This document shows, in pieces, positions 33,327-41,849 of a stretch of DNA of 64,000 bases. Location: contig NZ_JAUSTJ010000003.1 of assembly GCF_030812785.1 (NCBI RefSeq), forward strand, positions 62,001 to 126,000. Direction: 5' to 3'. The stretch comes from Sphingomonas kyeonggiensis. GTDB taxonomy: Bacteria; Pseudomonadota; Alphaproteobacteria; Sphingomonadales; Sphingomonadaceae. The position numbers were made by a program, and so were the translations under genes. The notes below the pieces were generated by a model. That model had not been told where the DNA came from. It searched no databases and worked only from the letters and a program-made list of their open reading frames with translations. Each line of letters begins with the position of its first letter. Position 1 is the stretch's first letter.

Positions 33327-34918
33327 TGCTCGACTTTCCTCGCTGGAAGATCATAACGATCCTCACCGGCATCGCGATCATGATCGCGCTGTCGGTGCCG
33401 AGCTTCTTCCCCAAGAGCGCGCGCGATCATTGGCCGAGCTGGGTGCCCAAGCCCGCGATCAACCTCGGACTCGACCTCGCCGGCGGCAGCTTCCTGCTGT
33501 TCGAGGCGAACACCGATGACGTGCGCCAGGCCAAGCTCACGCAGATGCAGGAGCAGGTCCGCACCGAAATGCGCCGCGATCCCAAGATCGACATCGGCGA
33601 CATCTCGATCCAGGGCGGCAAGGTCAGCTTCATGCTGCGCGATCCCAGCAAGGTCGATGCGGCCCGCGAGAAGCTGCTCGCGATCACCGGCACGGGCGTC
33701 GGCAACACCGGCCAGCGCCAGTGGGACGTCGCCGTGGTCGATTCGAGCCGGTTCGTGCTGACGCCGACCGATGCGGGGATCACCGAAGCGATCGACACCG
33801 CGATGAGCGATGCGCGCGAGATCATCGAGACGCGCATCAACGCGCTCGGCACGGTCGAGCCGACCGTGATCCGCGAGGGCAGCAACCGCATCGTCGTCCA
33901 GGTGCCCGGCCTGCAGGATCCGAAGGCGCTCAAGGAACTGGTCGGCAAGACCGCCAAGCTCGAGTTCCGCCTGGTCGATACCACTGCGGACCCGAACGCC
34001 GTCCAGCGCGGCGAGGCTCCGGCCGGCTCGGTGATCATGCCCCATCAGGGCGGTGGCAACATCGCCGTGCAGCGCCAGGTGATGATCACCGGCGACATGC
34101 TCGTCGACGCCAAGCAGAGCTACGACCAGCAGAGCGGTGCGCCGGGCGTCACCCTCGAGCTCAACGGCGCCGGCACCAAGCGCTTCGCCAAGGTGACGCA
34201 GGAGAACAGCGGCAAGCCGTTCGCGATCATCATCGACGGCGTCGTGATCTCGGCCCCGAACATCAACGAGCCGATCCTCGGCGGCAGCGCCGTGATCAAC
34301 GGCGGCTTCACCGTCGACAGCGCCAACCAGCTCGCCATCGCGCTGCGTTCGGGCAAGCTGCCGGTCGAGCTCAAGGTCGTGCAGGAATCGACGGTGAGCC
34401 CCGAGCTCGGCGCCGACTCGATCCGCGCCGGCATCACTGCCTCGATCATCGCGATCGTCGCCGTGATCGCCTTCATGATCCTCACCTATGGCCGCTTCGG
34501 CATCTATGCGACGCTGGCGGTGACCATCAACGTGCTGATCATCCTGGCGGTGATGGGCCTGATCAACGCGACGCTGACGCTGCCGGGCATCGCCGGCTTC
34601 GTGCTGACCATCGGTACCGCGGTCGACGCAAACGTGCTGATCAACGAGCGCATCCGCGAGGAGCGGCGGCGCGGGCGCAGCGTGAGCCAGGCAGTCGAGC
34701 TGGGCTACAAGGAAGCCAGCCGCACGATCTTCGAAGCGAACGTCACCCACGCCATTGCGGGCCTGATCATGGTCATCCTCGGTTCCGGCCCGGTGCGCGG
34801 CTTCGCGATCGTGCTGCTGATCGGTATCGCGACTTCGGTGTTCACCGCCGTCGTGTTCACCCGCATGCTCGTCACGATCTGGTTGCGCCGTAACCGGCCG
34901 ACCGAAATCCACATTTAA
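33326..34918 (+). CDS. secD: Protein translocase subunit SecD
   Basis: The 530-residue protein uses the proton gradient to aid late protein translocation. It has an N-terminal helix and the conserved LGLDLAGGSFLLFE, a large periplasmic domain (about 45-350) ending GGFTVDSANQLAIALRSGKLP, and an RND-type membrane domain with ELGADSIRAGI, GTAVDANVLINERIREE and FEANVTHAIAGLIM. The start is fixed by overlap with yajC. The length is slightly shorter than E. coli SecD (615), as usual in alphaproteobacteria. Confidence 0.96.
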   Translation: MLDFPRWKIITILTGIAIMIALSVPSFFPKSARDHWPSWVPKPAINLGLDLAGGSFLLFEANTDDVRQAKLTQMQEQVRTEMRRDPKIDIGDISIQGGKVSFMLRDPSKVDAAREKLLAITGTGVGNTGQRQWDVAVVDSSRFVLTPTDAGITEAIDTAMSDAREIIETRINALGTVEPTVIREGSNRIVVQVPGLQDPKALKELVGKTAKLEFRLVDTTADPNAVQRGEAPAGSVIMPHQGGGNIAVQRQVMITGDMLVDAKQSYDQQSGAPGVTLELNGAGTKRFAKVTQENSGKPFAIIIDGVVISAPNINEPILGGSAVINGGFTVDSANQLAIALRSGKLPVELKVVQESTVSPELGADSIRAGITASIIAIVAVIAFMILTYGRFGIYATLAVTINVLIILAVMGLINATLTLPGIAGFVLTIGTAVDANVLINERIREERRRGRSVSQAVELGYKEASRTIFEANVTHAIAGLIMVILGSGPVRGFAIVLLIGIATSVFTAVVFTRMLVTIWLRRNRPTEIHI

Positions 34919-34932
34919 CGGAAGCGACGCGC

Positions 34933-35889
34933 ATGCGGCTCCTCAAGATCATCCCGGACAACACGAACATCGGGTTCGTACGCGTCCGCTTCATCGCCTT
35001 CGCGATCACCATGCTGCTCACCATCGCCGCCGTGGCGCTGGTGGGCGTGCGCGGGCTCAACATGGGCGTCGACTTTGTCGGCGGCGTCTCCATCGAGGAG
35101 CAGTTCCAGAGCCCGCCGCATCTCGACCAGGTGCGCGAGACGGTGAACGGGCTCGGCTTCGGCGAGGCTGCGCTCCAGCAGCTCGGCGGCGCCAACACGG
35201 TGACCATCCGTCTGCCCGTGCCCCATTCGACTGCGCCCGACGCCGTCGACAAGATGGTGGAGACAGTGAAGGCGGCACTGGCGGCCAAGTTCCCCGGCGC
35301 GAAGTTCAACACCTATTCCACCGTCTCGGGCAAGGTCTCGGGCGAGCTGGTCAACAAGGGCGTGCTGGCGGTGATCCTGGCGATCGTCGGCATCGCGATC
35401 TTCTCGTGGTTCCGCTACGAATGGCAGTTCGGCGTGTCGACCGCGGTGGCGATCATCCACGACGTGCTGATGGCGCTCGGCTTCTTCGCGCTCACCCGCA
35501 TGGTGTTCGATCTGAACATCGTCGCCGCGGTGCTGACGATCATCGGCTATTCGATCAACGACAAGATGGTGATCGACGATCGTATCCGCGAGAACATGCG
35601 CAAGTACCGCAAGATGGGGATGAGCGAGCTCATCGACCTCTCGGTCAACGAGACGCTTCCGCGTACCGTGATGACCTCGCTGACGATCATGCTCGCGCTC
35701 GCCTCGCTGCTGATCTTCGGCGGCCCGGTGCTGCGCGGCTTCACCGCGGCGATGATGCTCGGCATCGTCGTCGGCACCTATTCGTCGATCTACGTCTCGT
35801 CGTCGCTGCTGATCACGCTGGGCCTGAAGCCCGGCCCGCGCGAGGAAAAGCCTTCGCTGGCGAGTGGCGCCGAGCGCGTAGGCCCCTGA
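34933..35889 (+). CDS. secF: Protein translocase subunit SecF
   Basis: The 318-residue partner of SecD has TM1 and the LNMGVDFVGGVSIEEQF motif, a periplasmic domain, then five membrane helices including FDLNIVAAVLTIIGYSINDKMVIDDRIREN and NETLPRTVMTSLTIMLALAS. It begins 14 bp after secD and is followed 4 bp later by the Mth938-like gene, so the operon has four genes. Confidence 0.96.
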   Translation: MRLLKIIPDNTNIGFVRVRFIAFAITMLLTIAAVALVGVRGLNMGVDFVGGVSIEEQFQSPPHLDQVRETVNGLGFGEAALQQLGGANTVTIRLPVPHSTAPDAVDKMVETVKAALAAKFPGAKFNTYSTVSGKVSGELVNKGVLAVILAIVGIAIFSWFRYEWQFGVSTAVAIIHDVLMALGFFALTRMVFDLNIVAAVLTIIGYSINDKMVIDDRIRENMRKYRKMGMSELIDLSVNETLPRTVMTSLTIMLALASLLIFGGPVLRGFTAAMMLGIVVGTYSSIYVSSSLLITLGLKPGPREEKPSLASGAERVGP

Positions 35890-35893
35890 GCCG

Positions 35894-36265
35894 ATGGAAG
35901 TGAAGCGCGCCAGCGCGGAGGGGCCGGTCATCGCCGGCTTCTCCGGGCGCGGGTTCCGCGTCGACGAAGGCGTGTATGAGGGGCTGCTGATCACCCCCGA
36001 GCGCGCCGATGGCTGGACGCCGCCGCCGATCGAGGAGCTGACCGAAGCCGATCTCGTGCCGGTGCTGGGGCTCGATCCCCAGCCCGAATTCCTGCTGCTC
36101 GGCACCGGCAAGACGCTGGTCCGCCCGCCGCGTGCGCTCACCGCGGCGCTGGGGGCGAAGGGGATCGGGATCGAGGCGATGGACAGCCGCGCCGCCGCCC
36201 GCGCCTGGGGCGTACTGCGCGCCGAACTGCGCTGGATCGCCGGCGCGCTTTACCCGCTGGATTGA
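35894..36265 (+). CDS. Mth938-like domain protein (DUF498/NDUFAF3 family)
   Basis: A 123-residue soluble protein. It has the family's typical segments FSGRGFRVDEGVYEGLLITPERA, VPVLGLDPQPEFLLLGTGKT and a C-terminal GIGIEAMDSRAAARAWGVL. In alphaproteobacteria this gene commonly follows secDF; the eukaryotic homologue NDUFAF3 is a complex I assembly factor, but the bacterial role is not settled. It starts 4 bp after secF, so it is cotranscribed with the translocase genes. Confidence 0.88.
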   Translation: MEVKRASAEGPVIAGFSGRGFRVDEGVYEGLLITPERADGWTPPPIEELTEADLVPVLGLDPQPEFLLLGTGKTLVRPPRALTAALGAKGIGIEAMDSRAAARAWGVLRAELRWIAGALYPLD

Positions 36266-36273
36266 CGATTTAG

Positions 36274-36424
36274 ATCCTCCCTCGGCGAAGCCGGGGGAGG
36301 GGGACCATTTGCGTAGCAAATGGTGGAGGGGGCATCTCCGCGGGCAATGTCGCCTGGGGCCAGGCCCCCCTCCACCACTTGCCTTCGGCAAGCGGTCCCC
36401 CTCCCCCGCTTCGCGAGGGAGGAT
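36274..36424. repeat. 151-bp imperfect inverted repeat (MITE/REP-like)
   Basis: Terminal arms ATCCTCCCTC (36274-36283) and GAGGGAGGAT (36415-36424) bracket further paired segments: GGGGGAGGGGGACC with GGTCCCCCTCCCCC, and TGGTGGAGGGG with CCCCTCCACCA. Each arm carries its own small hairpin (CCATTTGCGTAGCAAATGG on the left). It fills most of the gap between the Mth938-like and DUF3089 genes, and encodes nothing obvious. Confidence 0.7.
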
Positions 36425-36465
36425 TTTAGGGTTAGGTTCCCTCCAAAGAGAGAGGGAGGGACCAG

Positions 36466-37584
36466 ATGATTCTCGCGCTTGCGCTGGCCATGGCCGCTGC
36501 GTCGGATACGCCCGACTATCGCAACACCGCCAACTGGCTCTGCCGTCCGGGCCGCCAGGATGCCTGCGCCGCCGATCTCTCGACCACGGTGATCGCGGCC
36601 GACGGCAAGCGCAGCGTCGAGCCGTTCAAGGCCGCGACCGATCCCAGGTTCGATTGCTTCTACGTCTATCCGACCATCTCGCTCGACACGACTCCGAACA
36701 GCGACCTGGTGCCCGGGCCCGAGGAGCAGCGTGTCGCCCAGTTCCAGGTCGCGCGTTTCGCGAAGAACTGCCGGGTGTTCGCCCCGGTCTATCGCCAGGT
36801 GACGCTCACTGCGCTGCGCAGCATCATGGGCGGCGGCACCCCGGCGATCGACCGCGAGATGGCCTATGCCGACGTGAAGGCGGCGTGGGACGATTATCTG
36901 GCCCATGACAACAAGGGACGCGGCGTCGTGCTGATAGGGCACAGCCAGGGTTCGCTGGTCCTCACCCAGCTGCTCGGCCGCGCGATCGAGGGCACGCCGG
37001 CGCAGAAGCAGCTGGTCTCGGCGATGCTGATCGGCAGCTCGGTGCCGGTGCCGGTCGGCAAGGATGTCGGTGGGCTGTACCGGACGATCCCCTTGTGCCG
37101 CAGCGCCGACCAGGCCGGCTGCATCGTCACCTATGCCAGCTTCCGCGCCGATTCCCCGCCGCCGCCGACCAGCCGCTTCGCCAAGGGCGACCGGCCGGGC
37201 GTCGAGGCGGGCTGCACCAACCCCGCGGCGCTGGGCGGCGGCAAGGCGGCGGCGCATGCCTATCTCAATGCCGGCGGCAACATGCTGGTCCAGGGACCGG
37301 CCGAGGCGTGGAGCAAGGACGGCGGGGCGGTGACGACGCCCTTTGTCAGCCTGCCCGGGCTGATCTCCACCGAATGCGTCAGCAAGGACGGGTTCAACTA
37401 TCTTGCGGTGACGGTGAACGCCGACCCCGCCGATCCGCGCACCGACACGATCCCCGGCGACATCAAGGTGGGTACCGCGATCCTCAAGGACTGGGGCCTG
37501 CACCTGATCGACATGAACGTCGTGCAGGGCGACCTTGTGGACCTGAGCGCCCGGCAATACCGCGCCTGGGCGAAGACGCGCTGA
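36466..37584 (+). CDS. DUF3089 family alpha/beta-hydrolase-like protein, secreted
   Basis: A 372-residue protein with a short hydrophobic N-terminal leader (MILALALAMAAAS), probably a signal peptide. The nucleophile elbow GHSQGS (about residues 160-165) and the DUF3089 block DCFYVYPTISLDTTP and FAPVYRQVTL are clear. Family members are predicted lipases or esterases with unknown substrates. Four to six cysteines suggest a periplasmic, disulfide-bonded protein. A strong GGAGGGACC precedes the ATG. It is transcribed alone, flanked by palindromic repeats on both sides. Confidence 0.88.
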   Translation: MILALALAMAAASDTPDYRNTANWLCRPGRQDACAADLSTTVIAADGKRSVEPFKAATDPRFDCFYVYPTISLDTTPNSDLVPGPEEQRVAQFQVARFAKNCRVFAPVYRQVTLTALRSIMGGGTPAIDREMAYADVKAAWDDYLAHDNKGRGVVLIGHSQGSLVLTQLLGRAIEGTPAQKQLVSAMLIGSSVPVPVGKDVGGLYRTIPLCRSADQAGCIVTYASFRADSPPPPTSRFAKGDRPGVEAGCTNPAALGGGKAAAHAYLNAGGNMLVQGPAEAWSKDGGAVTTPFVSLPGLISTECVSKDGFNYLAVTVNADPADPRTDTIPGDIKVGTAILKDWGLHLIDMNVVQGDLVDLSARQYRAWAKTR

Positions 37585-37952
37585 GGCCTCGCCACGCGGC
37601 CGACGAATCCCACCACACCGTCATCCCGGCGAAAGCCGGGATCTCAGGCGAAGGCGCGGGACGAGGGACAAGAGCCGCACGAGATCCCGCCTTTCGCCGG
37701 GATGACGGATATGCTCGCCGCGCGCGTCGCCTAGGGTTGCAATGTAGGATTCCGTCTGTTGCACTCCGCCAGCCGGCCCCTTGGCCCGGCCGCTCTTTGA
37801 GGCAGTAGGAAAGATAGGATTCCGCCCGCGCAACAAAGCTGCGAGATGCGGCGCGCTCGCGGCAACCGTGTCAATTTACGCACCGCGAAAACCCGCTTTG
37901 GGCGTGTACTTTATGGACTTTGGCGAGTCGGTGCGGCGCGCGCTGTTGGAGA
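37585..37952. repeat. Intergenic region with REP-like inverted repeat and a shorter dispersed repeat
   Basis: No gene is convincing in these 368 bases. 37619-37645 and 37681-37707 are 27-base reverse-complement arms, each with an inner hairpin, similar to the 19234 element. 37737-37751 (TTGCAATGTAGGATT) starts a second repeat type that recurs in the opposite orientation at 42651-42665. TAGGATTCCG recurs again near 37815. The left palindrome may terminate the DUF3089 transcript. Confidence 0.7.
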
Positions 37953-38585
37953 TCAGCGCGCCGGGATGATCCGCACCAGCAGCAGGCGCCACAGCGGGAT
38001 GGTGATCAGCATGACCTGGCCGAGCGGCGGCACGAACAGGCTCGTCACGAACGCGGTCAGCGAGCCCAGCAGCGCCGCCAGCCCGCGCAGGCGGATCAGC
38101 CGGGGCTGCTCGGCGGGAATATGTTCGTCCACCACCGGCGGCGCGGTGAGGATGCGCTGGACCAGGATGTTGAAGATCGAGATCAGCACCATCCAGCCGC
38201 AATAGAAGGCGGCCGGCACGCGGTGGCCATAATATTCCGACGCGAAGGCCGTGAAGAAGGGCATCGCGGCGATCGCGCTGAGCAGCAGCAGGTTCGGCCC
38301 GAACAGCTTGGGGCTCCAGTGGCGCGCACAGGCAAAGGCGCGGTGATGGCCGATCCAGAACAGGCCGATCGCGAAGAACGACACGAAGAAGCCGATGAAG
38401 TTCGGGAGAAGCTTGGCCAGCCCCTGCAGGAACGCCTGGTCGGTATAGGGCGCCGCGACATGCGGGACATGGATCTCGATCACCAGCAGCGTAATCGCGA
38501 TCGCGAACACGGCGTCCGAAAAGAACGCCATGCGCTCCAGCCCGTGCGCCGGCGCGACGGCGTGCGGCGTGTCCCCATCCTGCAT
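37953..38585 (-). CDS. TMEM175-like potassium channel family protein (DUF1211)
   Basis: A 210-residue membrane protein with six predicted helices. The first helix carries the family hallmark FSDAVFAIAITLLVIEI, whose FSD residues belong to the conserved motif. The single six-helix repeat matches bacterial homologues, which assemble as tetramers. Other segments include FIGFFVSFFAIGLFWIGHH and a hydrophobic C-terminus. Bacterial members conduct potassium weakly selectively; the role here is unknown. It is transcribed leftward, with an Ala/Lys-rich protein gene 38 bp upstream. Confidence 0.88.
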   Translation of the reverse strand: MQDGDTPHAVAPAHGLERMAFFSDAVFAIAITLLVIEIHVPHVAAPYTDQAFLQGLAKLLPNFIGFFVSFFAIGLFWIGHHRAFACARHWSPKLFGPNLLLLSAIAAMPFFTAFASEYYGHRVPAAFYCGWMVLISIFNILVQRILTAPPVVDEHIPAEQPRLIRLRGLAALLGSLTAFVTSLFVPPLGQVMLITIPLWRLLLVRIIPAR

Positions 38586-38623
38586 CGATCTGCCCCCTGT
38601 TCGGCCTTGTGCCTAGCAGAGGA

Positions 38624-39277
38624 TCAGCGCGTAGTCTTGGGCGGCGTTGCCTTGGTGCGGCGGGTGGTGGCGCGGGGCTTGGCGGCGGCCGCCTTGGCCG
38701 TCGCCGGCTTGCGCGGCTTGGGGGCGGGCTTGGCCGCCTCGACCGTCGCCACGGCTGCTTCGGCCTTGGTCGCTGCGGGGGCCTTGGCGGCGGCGGCCTT
38801 CGGCGGCTTCGCGTCTGCCTTGGGCTTGGCAGCCGCCCGGGGCGGCGTGGGCTTGGCCTCGGCCTTGGCGGCGGGTGCCTTGGCAGGCTTCGCAGCGGCC
38901 GGTTTGGTTGCTGTCTTCGCCGGGGCCTTTGCTGCGGGCTTGGCTTCCGCCTTGGCAGGGGCGCTGGCGGCGGGCTTGGCGGCCGCGGGGGCCTTGCGGG
39001 CACGCTTCACCACCGGCTTCGCCTCGGCGACGGCCGGCTGGGGAGTCGGGGCCGGAGCGGCTTCCGCCGGCTCGGCTTTCCTGGCTTCGGGCTTGAGCTT
39101 GGCGGCGAGCGCGACCAGCCCTGCGGCGAGCAGGTCGTTGACCACCGGATGCTTGGCCAGCGCGTCGAGCTGCTTGCGCAGTTCCTTGGGCAGCTTCAGT
39201 CCGCCGATGCTCTTGGGAAGGAAACCCTTCTTCTCGGTCTTCGGCTCGCCGGCCTTCTTGTCCTTCTTGCCCGCCAT
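38624..39277 (-). CDS. Ala/Lys/Pro-rich basic protein, possible nucleoid-associated protein
   Basis: The 217-residue product has a short ordered N-terminal part (GFLPKSIGGLKLPKELRKQLD, then VNDLLAAGLVALAAKLKPEA). A long low-complexity tail rich in AKPAAAKP repeats follows. The composition resembles H1-like or PhaF-like basic tails that bind DNA, but no specific family is recognised. The ATG preceded by GGAG was preferred over the GTG one codon upstream. In low-complexity GC-rich DNA other frames are open too, but codon use and the ordered N-terminus favour this one. Confidence 0.7.
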   Translation of the reverse strand: MAGKKDKKAGEPKTEKKGFLPKSIGGLKLPKELRKQLDALAKHPVVNDLLAAGLVALAAKLKPEARKAEPAEAAPAPTPQPAVAEAKPVVKRARKAPAAAKPAASAPAKAEAKPAAKAPAKTATKPAAAKPAKAPAAKAEAKPTPPRAAAKPKADAKPPKAAAAKAPAATKAEAAVATVEAAKPAPKPRKPATAKAAAAKPRATTRRTKATPPKTTR

Positions 39278-39354
39278 CACTCGGTCTCCACCGCAAGTAA
39301 CCTGACTGTCATGAATGTCATGGAGCGGCGCGGGCTAGTCAACGCGGAAATGGA

Positions 39355-39504
39355 TCATTCGTCGTCCGCGTCGAGATCGGGATCGAATTCGAACTCGATC
39401 TCCAGGTCGCCGGGGCCGATCGGCGCCTCCTCCTGCGGCAGGATGTAGTAGACAATCGGCGGCCCCTCGGCGGGCGGCAGCGTCAGGTTGCGAAAGGGAT
39501 TCAT
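39355..39504 (-). CDS. Small acidic hypothetical protein (49 residues)
   Basis: A short ORF, MNPFRNLTLPPAEGPPIVYY onward, ending in an acidic tail (EIEFEFDPDLDADDE). A GGAGAG sits eight bases before the ATG. It lies between the GT4 gene (39549) and the Ala/Lys-rich gene on the same strand. No family is recognised. The strong ribosome site and biased composition make it likely real. Confidence 0.6.
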   Translation of the reverse strand: MNPFRNLTLPPAEGPPIVYYILPQEEAPIGPGDLEIEFEFDPDLDADDE

Positions 39505-39548
39505 CGACTTTCTCTCCGTCCCGCCCCGGGAACGAACGGCGAGTGGGG

Positions 39549-40727
39549 CTAAGCGGTTCCGCCACGGCTCGCGAGGCGGCTGAGAAAGGCGTGGAGCCGG
39601 GCGCTGTTGGCACCCCAGGTGAAGGGCTCGGCGACGGCGCGGGTGTCGGCGGAGGCAGGCGGCGTGGCGATCAGTTCGGCCAGCGCGTCGGCAAAGGCAG
39701 GTGCGGTGCGCGGGACGATACGGCCGGCCGCTGGATTGGTCACCACCTGCCGGGCGCCGCCGACATCGGGGATGACGATGGGGGTGCCGCTCGCCAGCGC
39801 CTCGAGCCAGGCATTGGCGAGGCCCTCCCGCTCCGAGGCGAGTGCCATCGCGTCGGCCGCCGCCAGCGCTGCGGCGACCCGCTCGGGCGGGACGGAGCCG
39901 AGCATCCGGACCCGGTCGCCAAGGCCCAGCCGCTCGATCTGCGCCTCGAGCCGCTTGCGGTCGGGGCCTTCGCCGGCGATCCACAGCGAGACGCCGGGCA
40001 GGGTAGCGACCGCGTCGACGACGATGTCATGCCCCTTGAGCGGGATCAGCGCGCCGACCGAGAGGACCAGCGGGCTGGCCACACCGAGCTCGGCCTTGGC
40101 GGCGACACGGTCGCGCGGCGTGAAGCGGGCGAGGTCGACGCCGGTGGCGATCGCCTCGATCCTGTCGCCGGGGATGCCCATGGCGATCATGTCGTCGCGC
40201 ATCGCCTCGCTCACCGCCAGCATGCCCTGGGCAGCCTGGCCGGCGGCAATCACCTGCGGGCCGACATGCCTGCGCCGGCCCCAGTCATGGATGTCCGACC
40301 CTCGCGCCTTTATCGAGACGGGGATGCCGAAACGCTTGCCGAGCACGACTGCGGCAGGACCGTCGGGGAAGAAGAATTCGGCGGAGATCACGTCGAAGGG
40401 GAAATCCCTGCGGATCTCCTCGAGCAATGGGGTCAACGCCGCGGCCAGGGCGCGGGCATGGAAGCGGCCGCCGGTGCCGGGCAGGTTGAGGAAGCGGGGG
40501 CGGTCGACCGTCTGGCCCTTCCACTGCTCGCGCCGGGGCAAAGCGGCGAGCGGGGCGTAGCGGGACAGGCGGGAGAGCGGGAAGGGGGGCAGGCCGAGTG
40601 GGGCGACGACGCGCAACTCGACATCGTCCCGTGCGGCCAGCGAGAGCGTCTGGCGCTCGACGAAGATGCCGAAATTGGGCCGCGACGCATCGGGGAAGAG
40701 CGTCGAGAGGACGAGCACGCGGAGCAT
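39549..40727 (-). CDS. Glycosyltransferase family 4 (outside the main EPS locus)
   Basis: A 392-residue GT-B protein. The N-terminus is VLVLSTLFPDASRPNFGIFV, as in many exopolysaccharide GT4 enzymes. The C-terminal domain has LSVGALIPLKGHDIVV, WIAGEGPDRKRLEAQI and the EX7E block SEREGLANAWLEALASGTP. It sits about 7 kb past wzy among unrelated genes and is followed by a 49-residue ORF. Its acceptor may be LPS, capsule, glycolipid or EPS. Confidence 0.9.
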   Translation of the reverse strand: MLRVLVLSTLFPDASRPNFGIFVERQTLSLAARDDVELRVVAPLGLPPFPLSRLSRYAPLAALPRREQWKGQTVDRPRFLNLPGTGGRFHARALAAALTPLLEEIRRDFPFDVISAEFFFPDGPAAVVLGKRFGIPVSIKARGSDIHDWGRRRHVGPQVIAAGQAAQGMLAVSEAMRDDMIAMGIPGDRIEAIATGVDLARFTPRDRVAAKAELGVASPLVLSVGALIPLKGHDIVVDAVATLPGVSLWIAGEGPDRKRLEAQIERLGLGDRVRMLGSVPPERVAAALAAADAMALASEREGLANAWLEALASGTPIVIPDVGGARQVVTNPAAGRIVPRTAPAFADALAELIATPPASADTRAVAEPFTWGANSARLHAFLSRLASRGGTA

Positions 40728-40822
40728 GGCCCAGCGCTATAGCGCGCAAGGGTTAATGTCCGCATTCCCGGGAAAAGCGGCCCACCCGGCGCGGTGCCGG
40801 GCGGGCTGCCTTCATGCCGCGC

Positions 40823-41182
40823 TTAGCGGCACTTGCGATCGCCGCTCCGCTCGATCTCGCGGCCTGCCACCGCGCCGGCGGCGGCGCCGAGCAGCGTACC
40901 GACGGTGCGGTCGCCGCGGGTGTCGATGGTGCGGCCGACCAGCGCGCCCGCCACGCCGCCGACCACTAGGCCGGTGGTGCCGTCGGGCTTGCGGCAATAG
41001 CGACGGCCGTCACGGCCCTTCCACTCGCGATAGGCATAGCGCTTGCGATAGCGGCGGTCCTGCGAATAGGCGCCGTCGGCACCCGCCTTGGCGATGGGGG
41101 CTGCATTGGCCGCGACCGGCACGACACTGGCCGAAGGCAACGCCACGGCGAGGGCGCCGAGCGCCAGAATCAATTTACGCAT
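40823..41182 (-). CDS. Glycine-zipper 2TM-domain envelope protein
   Basis: A 119-residue protein with a Sec signal (KLILALGALAVALPSASVV ... ANAAP). A basic Tyr/Arg segment ending GRRYCRKPDGTTG follows, then a glycine-zipper pair (LVVGGVAGALVGRTID, VGTLLGAAAGAVAGREIE), and finally a C-terminal Cys. The same order (R-Y-C-R-x-DGTTGLVVG then Gly zipper then Cys) is found in the lipoprotein at 43185, so the two are paralogues. Probably an outer-membrane or periplasmic protein of unknown function. Confidence 0.8.
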   Translation of the reverse strand: MRKLILALGALAVALPSASVVPVAANAAPIAKAGADGAYSQDRRYRKRYAYREWKGRDGRRYCRKPDGTTGLVVGGVAGALVGRTIDTRGDRTVGTLLGAAAGAVAGREIERSGDRKCR

Positions 41183-41289
41183 GTCTCACTCCTGATGGTG
41201 CAGTTTCGGGCAAACCGGACCATGAACGTTTCGTATCCGGTCTGGTTTCATTAACCGAAAACAACAAGCCGTTCATCCCGGAGGCAGCT

Positions 41290-41727
41290 ATGGACGAAGC
41301 AAGGGCGATCATCGAGCGGCTGGACCTGGCACCGCATCCCGAGGGCGGCTGGTACCGAGAGACCTGGCGTGCGGCGCCGGGCGGGGACGGGCGGTCGAAG
41401 GGCACGGCGATCCATTTCCTCCTCGAGCAGGGCCAGCGCTCGCACTGGCACCGGGTGGATGCCGACGAATGGTGGCTCTGGCATGCCGGCAGCCCGCTCG
41501 ATCTGCACATCGCCGATGCGGCGGACCAGGATCCGGTGACGACCCGGCTTGGCGGCGACGTGATCGCCGGCTATGCGCCCCAGTGCCTCGTCCCGGCGAA
41601 TCGCTGGCAGGCGACCGAGGCGCCCCATGGCTGGGCGCTGGTGAGCTGCATCGTCGTCCCGGGCTTCGATTTCGCCGGGTTCGAATTGGCGCCTCCACAT
41701 TGGGCTCCCCGCAAGATTATTACCTAG
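41290..41727 (+). CDS. Cupin family protein (DUF985)
   Basis: A 145-residue protein of the DUF985 cupin group. It begins with LDLAPHPEGGWYRETWRA and contains AIHFLLEQGQRSHWHRVDADEWWLWHAGSPL, in which the H-W-H and E are possible metal ligands. It closes with VPANRWQATEAPHGWALVSCIVVPGFDF. Members are small single-domain cupins with unclear substrate. GGAGG is six bases before the ATG. It is divergent from the glycine-zipper gene and followed by a long gene-free stretch. Confidence 0.88.
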   Translation: MDEARAIIERLDLAPHPEGGWYRETWRAAPGGDGRSKGTAIHFLLEQGQRSHWHRVDADEWWLWHAGSPLDLHIADAADQDPVTTRLGGDVIAGYAPQCLVPANRWQATEAPHGWALVSCIVVPGFDFAGFELAPPHWAPRKIIT

Positions 41728-41736
41728 TTCTCCACG

Positions 41737-41745
41737 TTATCCACA
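41737..41745 (+). promoter_or_regulatory. Single DnaA-box-like sequence (TTATCCACA)
   Basis: A perfect match to the strong DnaA box lies ten bases after the cupin stop, at the edge of the gene-free region. One such 9-mer is expected about every other window of this size by chance, and no cluster of boxes or AT-rich unwinding element is present, so it is not evidence for an origin on its own. Confidence 0.25.
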
Positions 41746-41849
41746 GTCTTCACAGGTTTGAAGATGCGAATCCTGCTTTGCGCGACTCGGGTTCGATGAC
41801 ACCATCATACCTGTAAGCAGAACGGTCCGGCGGAGGGAAACCAAAGCAA

